Positions 32,253-41,184 of a DNA stretch of 64,000 nucleotides are shown here, in pieces. Each line of letters begins with the position of its first letter. Positions within the stretch are counted from its first letter, which is position 1. The notes beneath the pieces were generated by a model. The model was not told where the DNA came from, searched no databases, and saw only the letters and a list, made by a program, of their open reading frames with translations. The stretch comes from Motilibacter peucedani (lineage in GTDB: Bacteria > Actinomycetota > Actinomycetes > Motilibacterales > Motilibacteraceae), in assembly GCF_003634695.1 (NCBI RefSeq), contig NZ_RBWV01000014.1, positions 1 to 64,000 of the forward strand, written 5' to 3'. A program made the translations under genes and the position numbers.

Positions 32253-35117
32253 CTAGCGCGGGGTCGTGGTCGTCGAAGGGCTCGGGATCGGACCGGGCGG
32301 CACCGCCGTCGTCGGCGTCACGAGCAGGTGGGCGAGCTCGGTGAGCGAGGCCGTGGCGCCGACGGCGAGGGCGCTCGCGACCGCGGCGGTGAGCGCGGCT
32401 CCCCAGCCGGCGAGGAAGCGCAGCCGGTAGAGCGACTGCACCTCCGCCCACCCGTAGCCGGCGGCGCGCAGGGTGCGCCAGTCGGCCGCCAACCCGAGCG
32501 GCAGGCAGACGGCCGCCTGCTGCGCGAGCACGACGGCAGCGGCGCTCGGCGACAGGGCGCCCGTGACGAGCTCGACCGCCGGGGCCGTCGCCAGACCGGC
32601 CAGGAACGTCACGCCCTTCACCAGCCCGGTCGAGCCGCGGACAAAGGCGAACGCGTAGCCAAACACGAAGCCCACCAGCGGCCAGTGCAGCACCGCCAGC
32701 CCCCAGGCGACGCACAGCGAGAGGACCTGCCCCGGGTCGCCGCTCAGCGAGGGGTGCGGGAGCCGCGAGGTGCCGAGAGCGAGCCACGGGGCGCCGAGCA
32801 CGAGACCTGCCAGCGCGCCGTCACGGGCCAGCGCGACCGCGGGCGCCGGTGCGCGCAAGGCTGCCGACGCGGCCGCGTCGAACGCCCGGCGGGCCGCCGC
32901 GCGCTGCGACGGGGTGGACGGCCGACCAGTCGCCGGGGGCTGGGCCCGCGCGTCGAGCGACGTGACGAACTGGGTCACGCGGGCGTCCTGCTGCGCGGGC
33001 GACTGGTAGCCGTCGTGCGACGCGACGAGCCGTGCGGGCTTCGCCGTCGGCAGGACACCCAACGCCATCGCCGCGGTGAAGACGAGGAAGGCCGCCGGCA
33101 CCGGCCCTGCTCGCTGCAGCGGGCTGGGCGCGAGCGCGAGCACCGCGACGGCGAGGGCGCTGCGCCGCCGCCAGCGCAGGCGTGCCAGAAGCAGGCCGGC
33201 TCCGCCCGTCGCGAGGTCGCGCCGACCGCGCGCGAGGTCGGCGCTGCCCCTGGCGTCGAGCTCGCGGACGACCACCAGCAGTGCTGCGGGGACGCAGAGG
33301 GTGCGCAGGGCGAGGGAGAAGGAGTAGAAGTCGTACCAGCTCGGCTGGCTGCCGGCCCCGGGGTCGACCTTCCACCCCCACGCCAGGGCGGCGACGCCGG
33401 CGCCGAGCACCGCCAGGCCGGCAGGGCCGCGCACGTGCCGCAGCCGCGACACGACCGACGGCGAGCCTGCTGCACCGGCGCGGGCGACCAGGAGCACGGC
33501 GAAGCCGAGCAGGGCCACGACCGCGGCGAGCACGGGCAGCGCGTGCAGCACGTCGGGAACGCGTCCGGCGTAGTCGGCGCTGAGCGGGGCGACGGTCGCG
33601 AGCAGCGTGGCGAGCACCGCCGTGAGGACGCTCATGCGCACAGGCAGGGCACGGCGCCCGTTGCCGCAGAGCAGGGCGAGCGACATGGCCAGCGTCGCGG
33701 CGAAGGCGCCGCCGGTCCAGGCCAGCACGGCCGTCGGTGAGCCGGGCACCGGCTCCGGCGCGGAGGCCGGCGTGCGGACCAGCCAGCCGACCAGGACGAC
33801 CGTGCCGGCGGCGAGACCGCTGAGGCCGAGCGTCCACACCACCGGCTGCACCGCCCGCCGCGCCCACCGGCGGGCCGGGCGCGGGCCCGAACCCTGGGCC
33901 GCCGGGGCGCCCTCGGTGCGGGTCACCCCGGACCGCACGATCGCCGGCCACAGCGTCATCATGCCCGCCAGCAGGATCACCAGGGACCCGGAGACCGCGG
34001 GCGAGGGGTAGATGTCAAAGCGGACGACGGCGGCGTTCTCCACCTCGGTCACAGCACTGGTGGCGCCGAGGAACAGCGAGAGCCCAGCCAGCACGGCGAT
34101 CAGCGAGCGCAGGCGCGAGGCGACGACGCGTACGTCTGCGGCGGGCGCAGCGGCGGCCGGTGCGGCGCGGCCGCGGCCCAGCAGCGAGACGGCCAGCAGG
34201 AGCGGCAGCGCCCAGAGCACTGCGTACCACAGCTCCGGCAGCTGCGGCCACGGCCAGCCGGCGCCCTCCAGCCAGCCGGTGCGTACGTGGTACCGCGTGG
34301 TCTGGCCGACCGAGGGAGCGCCCGGCTCCGGCGACAGCACGACCTCGACCCCGGGCGGTGCTGCGTCGACGGTCCGCGGGCCGAGCACCAGCCGTACGAT
34401 GTGGGCAGTCCCGCTGACCACCGCCGGCCGCGCTCCGCCGGTCAGCAGCGGCCGGACGGCCTCGACCGTCCTCGACCGCGCGCCCACGGTCAGGTCGACG
34501 CGCGTGGCGAAGCAGGCGTCGACGCACCACTGCCAGGCCTGGTCGACCTGGACGCCGAGTGCGGCCGTTGCCAGTCCCTGCGCCGCGGCGTGCAGCCGGA
34601 TGGTCGCGCCGCCGCTGACGGTGCAGGGCTTCGTCGAGGTCGCCGAGCGCTGCGGCTGCGTCAGCAGGTCGACGGTCGGGGCGCTCCAGGACAGGTAGGC
34701 CGGCTGGCTGCCCGCGCCCAGGTCGGCGCTGGGCGGCCCGACGCCCACGTAGGCCAGCACCTGCGAGGCGAAGGCCGAGGGGTCGCCCCTGGCGCGGCCT
34801 TCGAGCACCGCCCCCACCAGCGGGTGCGTCGACGGCAGCTGCAGGCTCGCGTCGACCGTGAGCCCGCCCGACGCGGTCTGCTCGACGTCGACGGTCGAGG
34901 GGAAGCATCCCGGGCCGCGAGCGGCGAGGGCCTGCCAGTCGACGCCGGGCTGCCGGGTGCGCAGCGGGAGGTGGACCCAGTCGCTCGATCCGCTGACGCG
35001 CGCCTGCCAGTAGGGCGCCTGCTCGACCTGCGCGCCGTCGAGCAGGGTCACCACGGCCGGCAGCAGCGCGGTCGCCAGAGCCAGCAGCGCCCACTGCCGA
35101 CGGCGCGTGCCCTCCAT
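32253..35117 (-). CDS. Very large polytopic membrane protein, unknown function
   Basis: No recognised family. From the ATG at 35117 it has 954 residues (the open frame extends further but the extension is Arg-rich and without a signal). Residues 10-28 form a membrane segment. An exported domain of about 320 residues follows, containing Cys in GPGCFPS and a WCVDACF pair, so a disulfide is likely. From about residue 335 onward I count roughly 12-14 hydrophobic helices with Pro/Arg-rich loops. The end is a Pro/Thr-rich tail. It converges on the VOC gene with 13 bases between stops, and lies downstream of mnmA on the other side. No catalytic motif was seen. Confidence 0.7.
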   Translation of the reverse strand: MEGTRRRQWALLALATALLPAVVTLLDGAQVEQAPYWQARVSGSSDWVHLPLRTRQPGVDWQALAARGPGCFPSTVDVEQTASGGLTVDASLQLPSTHPLVGAVLEGRARGDPSAFASQVLAYVGVGPPSADLGAGSQPAYLSWSAPTVDLLTQPQRSATSTKPCTVSGGATIRLHAAAQGLATAALGVQVDQAWQWCVDACFATRVDLTVGARSRTVEAVRPLLTGGARPAVVSGTAHIVRLVLGPRTVDAAPPGVEVVLSPEPGAPSVGQTTRYHVRTGWLEGAGWPWPQLPELWYAVLWALPLLLAVSLLGRGRAAPAAAAPAADVRVVASRLRSLIAVLAGLSLFLGATSAVTEVENAAVVRFDIYPSPAVSGSLVILLAGMMTLWPAIVRSGVTRTEGAPAAQGSGPRPARRWARRAVQPVVWTLGLSGLAAGTVVLVGWLVRTPASAPEPVPGSPTAVLAWTGGAFAATLAMSLALLCGNGRRALPVRMSVLTAVLATLLATVAPLSADYAGRVPDVLHALPVLAAVVALLGFAVLLVARAGAAGSPSVVSRLRHVRGPAGLAVLGAGVAALAWGWKVDPGAGSQPSWYDFYSFSLALRTLCVPAALLVVVRELDARGSADLARGRRDLATGGAGLLLARLRWRRRSALAVAVLALAPSPLQRAGPVPAAFLVFTAAMALGVLPTAKPARLVASHDGYQSPAQQDARVTQFVTSLDARAQPPATGRPSTPSQRAAARRAFDAAASAALRAPAPAVALARDGALAGLVLGAPWLALGTSRLPHPSLSGDPGQVLSLCVAWGLAVLHWPLVGFVFGYAFAFVRGSTGLVKGVTFLAGLATAPAVELVTGALSPSAAAVVLAQQAAVCLPLGLAADWRTLRAAGYGWAEVQSLYRLRFLAGWGAALTAAVASALAVGATASLTELAHLLVTPTTAVPPGPIPSPSTTTTPR

Positions 35118-35236
35118 GGGCGGTCCCCCCGAGCTCGGCGCACGCCGGGTGCACAGCGCGCTGCTCCGCAGTGTGGTTCTGGTGGGGCTCTGCGTCCAGC
35201 GCTCCTGCCCGAGCGGCCCTCCGCCGGACGCGGGGA

Positions 35237-36325
35237 TCAGACGGTGGCTGCGCGCGAGGTCGCGTCGATCGTCGCCGAGCCGACGACGCGGGTGCCGTCG
35301 TAGACGACGACCGCCTGGCCGGGGGCGACCCCGCGCACCGGCGTACGCAGCCGCACCGTCAGCGTGCCGTCCTCGCCGACGCCCGCGACTGCAGGGACCG
35401 GCTCGCCGTGCGCGCGGACCTGCGCGAGGCACTCGATCTCGCCGTCGGGGGCGGGGCCGGACCAGCGGGGGCGGGAGCCGCGTACCGCGTGCACGTCGAG
35501 CTCCTCTGCGGCCCCGACGACGACGCGGTTCGTGACGGGCGAGATGTCGAGGACGTAGCGAGGGCGCCCGTCGGGCGCGGGCCGGCCGATGCGCAGGCCG
35601 CGGCGCTGGCCGACCGTGAAGCCGAATGACCCGCCGTGGGTGCCGACCACCTCGCCGGCGGTGTCGACGATCTCACCGGGCGCGTCACCGAGGCGGCGGG
35701 CGAGGAAGCCGGCCGTGTCGCCGTCGGCGATGAAGCAGATGTCGTGGCTGTCGGGCTTGTCGGCGACGGCGAGCCCCCGGCGCTCGGCCTCGGCGCGCAC
35801 CTCCGACTTGAGCGAGCCGCCGAGGGGGAACATCGCGTGGGCCACCTGGCGCTCGTCGAGCACGCCGAGGACGTAGGACTGGTCCCTGCCCGGGTCGACC
35901 GCCCGGTGGAGCTCGCGACCCGCTGGGCCGTCGACGATCTGGGCGTAGTGACCGGTGCAGACCGCGTCGAACCCCAGGGCGAGCGCGCGGTCGAGCACGG
36001 CGGCGAACTTGATCTTCTCGTTGCAGCGCAGGCACGGGTTGGGGGTGCGGCCGGCTGCGTACTCCTGGACGAAGTCCTCGACCACGTCGGCGGCGAAGCG
36101 CTCGGCGAGGTCCCAGACGTAGAAGGGGATGCCGATGACGTCGGCGGCGCGGCGGGCGTCGCGCGCGTCCTCGACGGTGCAGCAGCCTCGGGCGCCGGCG
36201 CGGAACGACGCGGGCGAGGGCGAGAGCGCGAGGTGCACGCCGGTGACGTCGTGCCCTGCCTCGGCCGCCCGTGCTGCCGCGACTGCGGAGTCGACTCCGC
36301 CGGACATCGCGGCCAGGACGCGCAC
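35237..36325 (-). CDS. mnmA: tRNA-specific 2-thiouridylase
   Basis: Transfers sulfur to uridine 34 of tRNA for Lys, Glu and Gln. The GTG start at 36325 gives 362 residues beginning [17 protein letters not shown] with the PP-loop ATP motif. The catalytic Cys pair is in TPNPCLRCN (about 102) and [12 protein letters not shown] (about 200). The [10 protein letters not shown] segment and C-terminal beta barrel are typical. It begins one base after the cysteine desulfurase stop, which is the sulfur donor, as in mycobacteria (Rv3025c-Rv3024c). The Cys at 46-47 (RGCC) is a frequent extra in actinobacterial members. Confidence 0.96.
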   Translation of the reverse strand: MRVLAAMSGGVDSAVAAARAAEAGHDVTGVHLALSPSPASFRAGARGCCTVEDARDARRAADVIGIPFYVWDLAERFAADVVEDFVQEYAAGRTPNPCLRCNEKIKFAAVLDRALALGFDAVCTGHYAQIVDGPAGRELHRAVDPGRDQSYVLGVLDERQVAHAMFPLGGSLKSEVRAEAERRGLAVADKPDSHDICFIADGDTAGFLARRLGDAPGEIVDTAGEVVGTHGGSFGFTVGQRRGLRIGRPAPDGRPRYVLDISPVTNRVVVGAAEELDVHAVRGSRPRWSGPAPDGEIECLAQVRAHGEPVPAVAGVGEDGTLTVRLRTPVRGVAPGQAVVVYDGTRVVGSATIDATSRAATV

Positions 36326-36326
36326 G

Positions 36327-37502
36327 TCAGGCTCCCGTCGTGACGAGGCCGGCACGACGGGCCCGGGCGACCGCGGGCCCGATCGCCTCGACGAGCTCGT
36401 CGACGTCTGTGCTGGTCGAGGTCCAGCCCAGGCTGAAGCGGAGCGAGCCGCGGGCGGCCTCGGCACCGAGCCCCATGGCCAGGAGCACCTCGCTGGGCTC
36501 AGGAACGCCTGCGGTGCAAGCAGAACCTGTCGAGCACTCGACCCCGCGCGCGTCGAGGAGCATGAGCAGCGCGTCGCCCTCGCAGCCGGGGAAGGTCAGG
36601 TGCGCGACGCCGGGCAGCCGGTTGCCGCGGTCGCCGTTGACGACGGCGTCGGGCACCTCGGAGAGCACGCGGCGCTCCAGCTCGTCGCGCAGCCCCGCCA
36701 GCCGGCGGGACTCGACCGGCCGGCGCTCCTCGGCGCAGGCTGCGGCGGTGGCGAACGCGGCGAGCGATGCGGCGGCCAGGGTGCCGGAGCGTACGTCGCG
36801 CTCCTGTCCCCCGCCGTGCAGCACCGGCGTGACGACCTCGGCGCGGCCGAGGACGAGGGCACCGGTGCCGACCGGGCCGCCGACCTTGTGGCCGCTGACG
36901 GTGAGGGCGGCGAGGCCGCTGGCGGCGAAGTCGATGGGCAGCGCGCCGAGCGCCTGGACGGCGTCGGCGTGGACGGGTACGCCGTGGCGGGCCGCCGCCT
37001 CGACCACCTGGGCGAGCGGCTGGACCGTGCCGACCTCGTTGTTGGCCCACATGACGCTGACCAGCGCCACGGTGCCGGGGTCGTCGTCGAGGACGCTCCG
37101 GAGCGCGTCGACGTCGGTGCGGCCGAGACCGTCGACCGGGACGGTGACGACCTCCGCGCCCTGCGAGCGCTCGAGCCAGTGCGCGGCTTCGAGGACGGCG
37201 GCGTGCTCGACGGCGCTGACGACGACGCGGCGGCGCCTCGGGTCGGCGTCCCGGCGCGACCAGTAGAGGCCCTTCACGGCCAGGTTGTCGGCCTCGGTGC
37301 CGGAACCGGTGAAGACGACCTCGCCCGGACGGCACGACACGACCCGGGCCAGCTGCTCACGGGCCTCCTCCAGCGTTCGGCGCGCGCGGCGGCCGGACGC
37401 GTGCAGGCTGGCCGGGTTGACCGTCGTCGGGAGCAGCGCCGAGAGCACCTCGGCGGCCTCCGGCCGCAGAGGCGTCGTGGCCGCGTGGTCGAGGTACGCC
37501 AT
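36327..37502 (-). CDS. Cysteine desulfurase (IscS/NifS type)
   Basis: PLP enzyme that removes sulfur from cysteine and passes a persulfide to acceptors such as MnmA. From the ATG at 37502 it has 391 residues starting [16 protein letters not shown]. The PLP lysine is in SGHKVGGP near 202, and the catalytic Cys loop is CSTGSAC near 327. No Fe-S scaffold gene is adjacent, whereas mnmA follows after one base, so tRNA thiolation is the likely main job here. The longer open frame upstream is generated by a palindrome and is not coding. Confidence 0.94.
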   Translation of the reverse strand: MAYLDHAATTPLRPEAAEVLSALLPTTVNPASLHASGRRARRTLEEAREQLARVVSCRPGEVVFTGSGTEADNLAVKGLYWSRRDADPRRRRVVVSAVEHAAVLEAAHWLERSQGAEVVTVPVDGLGRTDVDALRSVLDDDPGTVALVSVMWANNEVGTVQPLAQVVEAAARHGVPVHADAVQALGALPIDFAASGLAALTVSGHKVGGPVGTGALVLGRAEVVTPVLHGGGQERDVRSGTLAAASLAAFATAAACAEERRPVESRRLAGLRDELERRVLSEVPDAVVNGDRGNRLPGVAHLTFPGCEGDALLMLLDARGVECSTGSACTAGVPEPSEVLLAMGLGAEAARGSLRFSLGWTSTSTDVDELVEAIGPAVARARRAGLVTTGA

Positions 37503-37533
37503 CGTCGGCGATCCTACGCGGCGGCCAGCCCTG

Positions 37534-37584
37534 GGCACGATGTGACTCCTTGCCAATCAGATTGGCAAGGAGTCACATCGTGCC
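37534..37584. repeat. Perfect 51-base palindrome
   Basis: Arms at 37534-37558 and 37560-37584 are exact reverse complements over 25 bases, with a single central A at 37559. It lies between the GT2 stop at 37616 and the cysteine desulfurase start at 37502, both on the minus strand. There is no T tract. It could end the GT2 transcript, form a cruciform, or be a mobile repeat unit. Its sequence is unrelated to the palindromes at 22.7 and 58.3 kb. Confidence 0.9.
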
Positions 37585-37615
37585 AACAGGGGGGCGGGCG
37601 GGCGCCCCCACCCGC

Positions 37616-38644
37616 TCAGACGGCGATGCTGCCGTTCGACGCGCTGCGCCCGCCCCGAGAGTGACCGTTGACCGTCTCGGCGGTCAGGTCGACGGTGGAG
37701 CGGCGCAGGTCGATCGTGCGGTCCGGCTCCGCTGCCGGCGTCGTGCGCGTCACGGCGTCGACCTTGCTGCGCTCCGAGACGTCCTCCAGGCGCATCAGCT
37801 GCTGCGAGAGGGCACGGACCCGGTCGCCGCGACGGAGGTCGCGCTTCTCGATGGCGATGGTGCGCAGGACCCGCAGCCCGTCGGAGACCGCGTGGAGGTT
37901 GCTGCTCCCGAACAGGCGCTCGGACTCGAAGGAGGCGACCTCGGCGATCCGCAGGCCCGAGTTGTGCACGCGGATGTTGATCAGCGTCTCGACCTCGAAG
38001 CCGTCGCCCCACTTGCGCTCGGTGACGTCGTCCTCGGCGGTCCCGGGATCCATGGCGAGCAACGGCAGCACCCGGCGCCAGAAGGCGTTGTAGCCGTAGC
38101 AGAGGTCGCTGTAGCTCGTGCGGTGCAAGGTGTTGGTCAGGCGGTTCAGGAAGCGGTTGCCGGCGGCGCGCACGGGCGTGATGTCGCTCGAGCCGCCTCC
38201 GGTGCCGAAGCGGCTGCCCTTGGCGTAGTCGGCACCGGCCACCAGTGCGTCGACGAAGAACGGGATCTCACCCGGGTCCATCGACCCGTCGGCGTCGATC
38301 ATGACGATGATCTCGCTCGTGGCGGCGTGGAAGCCGCACGCGAGGGCGTTGCCCTTGCCGCGCCGGTTCTGCGAGACGATGCGCACGTCGGGCCACAGCC
38401 CGCGCGCGACGGCGACGGTGTCGTCGACGGAGTGGCCGTCGACGAGGATGATCTCGGCGATGCCCTTCGGCATGTGCTTGGCCAGCCACGGGAGGTTGCG
38501 CGCCTCGTTCATGGCGGGCACGACGACGGTGACCGACGGACCGTCGGGCGCGAGGTCCCGGCGCGGTGCCGGCATGAGCACCTTGAGCTGGCTGGGCGAC
38601 GCGCCGTCGCGAGCGGCGGCAGTGCTTGATGACGTTGTTGACAT
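37616..38644 (-). CDS. Family 2 glycosyltransferase
   Basis: Predicted GT-A enzyme that transfers a sugar from a nucleotide or polyprenyl donor in glycan synthesis. The ATG at 38644 (after GGGGGAG) gives 342 residues. VVVPAMNEARNLPWL near 40, ILVDGHSVDDTV near 67 and the DIDADGS-like MIDADGSMDPGE (DXD, near 116) are the GT2 hallmarks. NRFLNRLTNTLHRTSYSD and CYGYNAFWR near 170 resemble dolichyl-phosphate mannose synthase-like members. The last 60 residues are hydrophilic and probably disordered. There is no membrane segment. It is the edge gene of the surface-glycan region. Confidence 0.9.
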   Translation of the reverse strand: MSTTSSSTAAARDGASPSQLKVLMPAPRRDLAPDGPSVTVVVPAMNEARNLPWLAKHMPKGIAEIILVDGHSVDDTVAVARGLWPDVRIVSQNRRGKGNALACGFHAATSEIIVMIDADGSMDPGEIPFFVDALVAGADYAKGSRFGTGGGSSDITPVRAAGNRFLNRLTNTLHRTSYSDLCYGYNAFWRRVLPLLAMDPGTAEDDVTERKWGDGFEVETLINIRVHNSGLRIAEVASFESERLFGSSNLHAVSDGLRVLRTIAIEKRDLRRGDRVRALSQQLMRLEDVSERSKVDAVTRTTPAAEPDRTIDLRRSTVDLTAETVNGHSRGGRSASNGSIAV

Positions 38645-39040
38645 GGCTCCCCCTGGAAGGCACTCGATGCTTCGGGACTCCCGGCGCCGGTGCCGAGCGA
38701 GGTCGTCGACGCACCCGTGCGTACCCGGCAGGCCTGCTGCTGCTCCGTCGTGGAGCGGCGGCCACCGGAAGGGCACCGACCTACGAGGTTCGGAGCCGGT
38801 CCAGCGGTGGATGGGAGGCACTGCGAGAAATCTTCTTCGACTGCACCGGGGCTGTCGATCCGCTGCTCCCCCGCGGCGGGTTCGACACGACCTCGCACCT
38901 CGATGCTAGGTGCACGAGTGCTGGAGCAACAGCCTTCCGGGAAAGTCTCACGAGCCGTGACGGAGCACTCGCACTCCGTCGCAGAGATGTCCCCCGGACG
39001 GGCCCACGACGTGATGGCACGACATCGGCCACGCGCCGGA
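38645..39040. other. 396-base intergenic region between GT2 and the GH5-like gene
   Basis: It holds the upstream region of the GT2 gene on the minus strand. No convincing reading frame, tRNA or classical terminator was seen. A weak promoter is possible: a TAGCAT -10-like box at about 38911-38916, with TTGCTC 15 bases upstream. The segment around 38860-38900 recalls part of a c-di-AMP riboswitch, but the match does not hold (see rejected items). Confidence 0.35.
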
Positions 39041-40876
39041 TCAGGCAGGAAGCACCTGCCACGAGGTGATCTTCCACTCTGTCGGTGCGGCCGCTGCGCC
39101 GCCGTTCAGCGAGAACGCCGCCCCACCAGGCGCCGCGACCGCTGCAGCCGTGTCGTCGTCGCCCGACCACGTCGGCTGCGACGGACGCACCGGGCCGGTC
39201 CACAGCCGGAGCTCCAGAGCGGTGCCGCGCACGGCGAACTCGATCGACAACGGTGAACCCGCAGCGAATCCGTCGATGTGCAGGCTGGGCGAGAGCAGTG
39301 CCGGCGCCGCACCGCGGCGGCCCACCGACGCGTACCCGCCGCCGTCGAGCTCGACCCGGTAGCCGGCCTCGTCGGCCACGCTCGTGGCCGACCCCGCGCT
39401 GCGCAGCACGAGCGAGAGGTACGACTCACCCGTCGTCACGGGCACGACGGTCGCCCGCACGCGGGTGTCGGCCGACGCGGCCGCGACGAGCCGCGCCGAG
39501 GCCTTGTCGGCCCAGCCGCCCGTCGCGCCGGTACGCAGCACCAGTCCGCTGGTGGTGGTCTGCACCGAGCCGCCCGGCCCTGCCCAGGTCGACCACTGCG
39601 GTGCCACCGCTGCGGGCGCGGGAGCAGCGGCCTGCTGCCAGCTGCGCGTGAGGGCTGCGGCCGTGCTGCGGATCTGCTGCTGCGCCGAGGTCATCTGGGC
39701 GGTGGTGCCGGGCACCCACATCGCGTAGCCGTCACCGTGCTGCTCCGGCTTGCCCGCGATGCGGGGCAGCAGCGTCCAGAGGATGCCGCCCGAGACCGCT
39801 GGGGTGGCGGCGATCTTGCTGAGCCAGGAGCTGAGGTCGCCCGTCCAGTCGAACTCGCCGACGACGTACGCCTTCCCGTGCCCGGCCGCCACTGCAGCGT
39901 CCTGCTGCATCCACGCAGGGTCACGCGGGTAGAAGTGGCCGCCCACGATGTCGACCGCAGGGGCGTCGACCGCCGCGTCGGCCACGTGCTTGCCGTTCGC
40001 GGCGGAGCCGTCCGCGACGAGCTGGCGCGGGGCCAGCGACTTGATGTAAGCGGCGGTCGACGCCGTCCAGGAGTTCGGTGCGTCCCACAGCTCGTTGCCG
40101 GTCTCCCAGACCGCGATCGTCGGCTCGCTGGACATGGCGGTGCCGGTGTAGCGGTTGACGTGGCCCAGCACGTGAGCGACGTAGGCGCGGAAGTCGGAGA
40201 TCACCGCAGGGTCGGAGTAGAAGTGCGCCTCCGCGTCGCGCTGCACCGCGTCGTCAGCCGCGGTCGCGCCAGGGTCGGTGCTGCCGGCGTAGCCGCGCCA
40301 CGCGGTGAACGTCGACTTCCCGCCGTGGTAGTACCGCCACTCGTCGGTGAGGGGCACCATGAGCCGCAGGCCGCGCGCCCGCGCAGCGGCCACCGCGTAG
40401 TCGACGGGCTCGAAGGCGGCGTCGTTCCACCGACCCAGCGACGGCTCGACGCTGCGCGGGCTGCCTACGGAGATGCCGAGGGTGTGCGCCCGGACGACGG
40501 TGGCGCCGAGGGAGACCGCCGCATCGAGCGCCGAGTCGATCGCGGCGTGCGTCGGGTAGGTCGGCCGGCCCTGGGCGTCACGGACGTTGTCGTCGAGGCC
40601 GAGGTAGTACTCGTTGGCGCCGACGAAGCGGAACGGCTTGCCCTGCAGCAGCAGCGTGCTCCCCGAACGGGTCACGAAGCTGTCCGCGGTGGGCAGCAGC
40701 GCGCTCGCGGCTCGTGGCACGGACACTGCGGCGGCGCGTACGGCGGCCGGCACCCTGCGGTGCGCGGGGGTCGAGGCGGCCGCCGGACCGGCGAGCGTGA
40801 GCACCGCCGCGGCCGCGCTCACCGCTGCCACGACGGCCGTGCTCCATGAGGTGCGGTGGACGGGACGTGCACTCAC
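39041..40876 (-). CDS. Secreted GH5-like glycoside hydrolase with C-terminal beta domain
   Basis: Predicted extracellular beta-glycanase of the GH5 mannanase/cellulase type. A GTG start with GGAGGT six bases upstream gives 611 residues. Domains: signal peptide (1-35, ending PAAAS), a TIM barrel (about 55-415) opening with FRFVGANEYYLG, with acid/base Glu in WETGNELWDAP near 245 and nucleophile Glu in YVVGEFDWTG near 345, then a short Pro/Ala linker. A beta-jelly-roll-like C-terminal domain (about 430-611) has YRVELDGGGYASVG and LELRLWTG, resembling concanavalin-type or 3-keto-disaccharide modules. Substrate is unknown. It is divergent from the flippase operon and may trim or release its glycan. 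Confidence 0.85.
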   Translation of the reverse strand: MSARPVHRTSWSTAVVAAVSAAAAVLTLAGPAAASTPAHRRVPAAVRAAAVSVPRAASALLPTADSFVTRSGSTLLLQGKPFRFVGANEYYLGLDDNVRDAQGRPTYPTHAAIDSALDAAVSLGATVVRAHTLGISVGSPRSVEPSLGRWNDAAFEPVDYAVAAARARGLRLMVPLTDEWRYYHGGKSTFTAWRGYAGSTDPGATAADDAVQRDAEAHFYSDPAVISDFRAYVAHVLGHVNRYTGTAMSSEPTIAVWETGNELWDAPNSWTASTAAYIKSLAPRQLVADGSAANGKHVADAAVDAPAVDIVGGHFYPRDPAWMQQDAAVAAGHGKAYVVGEFDWTGDLSSWLSKIAATPAVSGGILWTLLPRIAGKPEQHGDGYAMWVPGTTAQMTSAQQQIRSTAAALTRSWQQAAAPAPAAVAPQWSTWAGPGGSVQTTTSGLVLRTGATGGWADKASARLVAAASADTRVRATVVPVTTGESYLSLVLRSAGSATSVADEAGYRVELDGGGYASVGRRGAAPALLSPSLHIDGFAAGSPLSIEFAVRGTALELRLWTGPVRPSQPTWSGDDDTAAAVAAPGGAAFSLNGGAAAAPTEWKITSWQVLPA

Positions 40877-41184
40877 AGCAGGACCTCCGGACACGGGCGG
40901 CTCGGGGATGAGCGCTCCCGCTCGATCGGCCGGCTCGTCGCCACGCTTGAGCGCGGCGGCCACGACCACCCGTCCGCGCGTCCCCCGGCTCCGAACACAC
41001 CCGAGACGGTGAACTGCGGGACTCGACGCCCTCTTCGGGGGACGGGACCGCCGCGCTGTTCGTAGACTGGACGCGGGGGAGCCGACGATCGCGCTCCCAG
41101 GTGCACTGACGACGACGTGCGGAGCGCCACCGGCAAAGGCAACTGCGTCGATGGAATGCACGAGCGAACTCGGACGGGGGCACT
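40877..41184. other. 308-base divergent control region
   Basis: It separates the secreted glycosidase (leftward) from the flippase-GT operon (rightward), so both promoters must lie here or nearby. A TAGACT -10-like box is at 41063-41068 for the rightward operon, without a convincing -35. No structured RNA or repeat was seen. Confidence 0.4.

Noticed and set aside
32253-35432. Upstream extension of the large membrane protein to 35432
   Set aside because: The extra residues are Arg/Gly-rich and overlap mnmA antisense; the ATG at 35117 begins just before a membrane helix.
36327-37556. Upstream extension of the cysteine desulfurase
   Set aside because: The added residues (MARSHIVP...) come from the palindrome; the enzyme family begins at [11 protein letters not shown].
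38845-38905. Possible c-di-AMP riboswitch upstream of the GT2 gene (AACCCGCCGCGGGGGAGC on the minus strand)
   Set aside because: Only one short segment resembles the element; the following conserved GGGTGAATC-type and closing segments are not found, so the match is probably chance.
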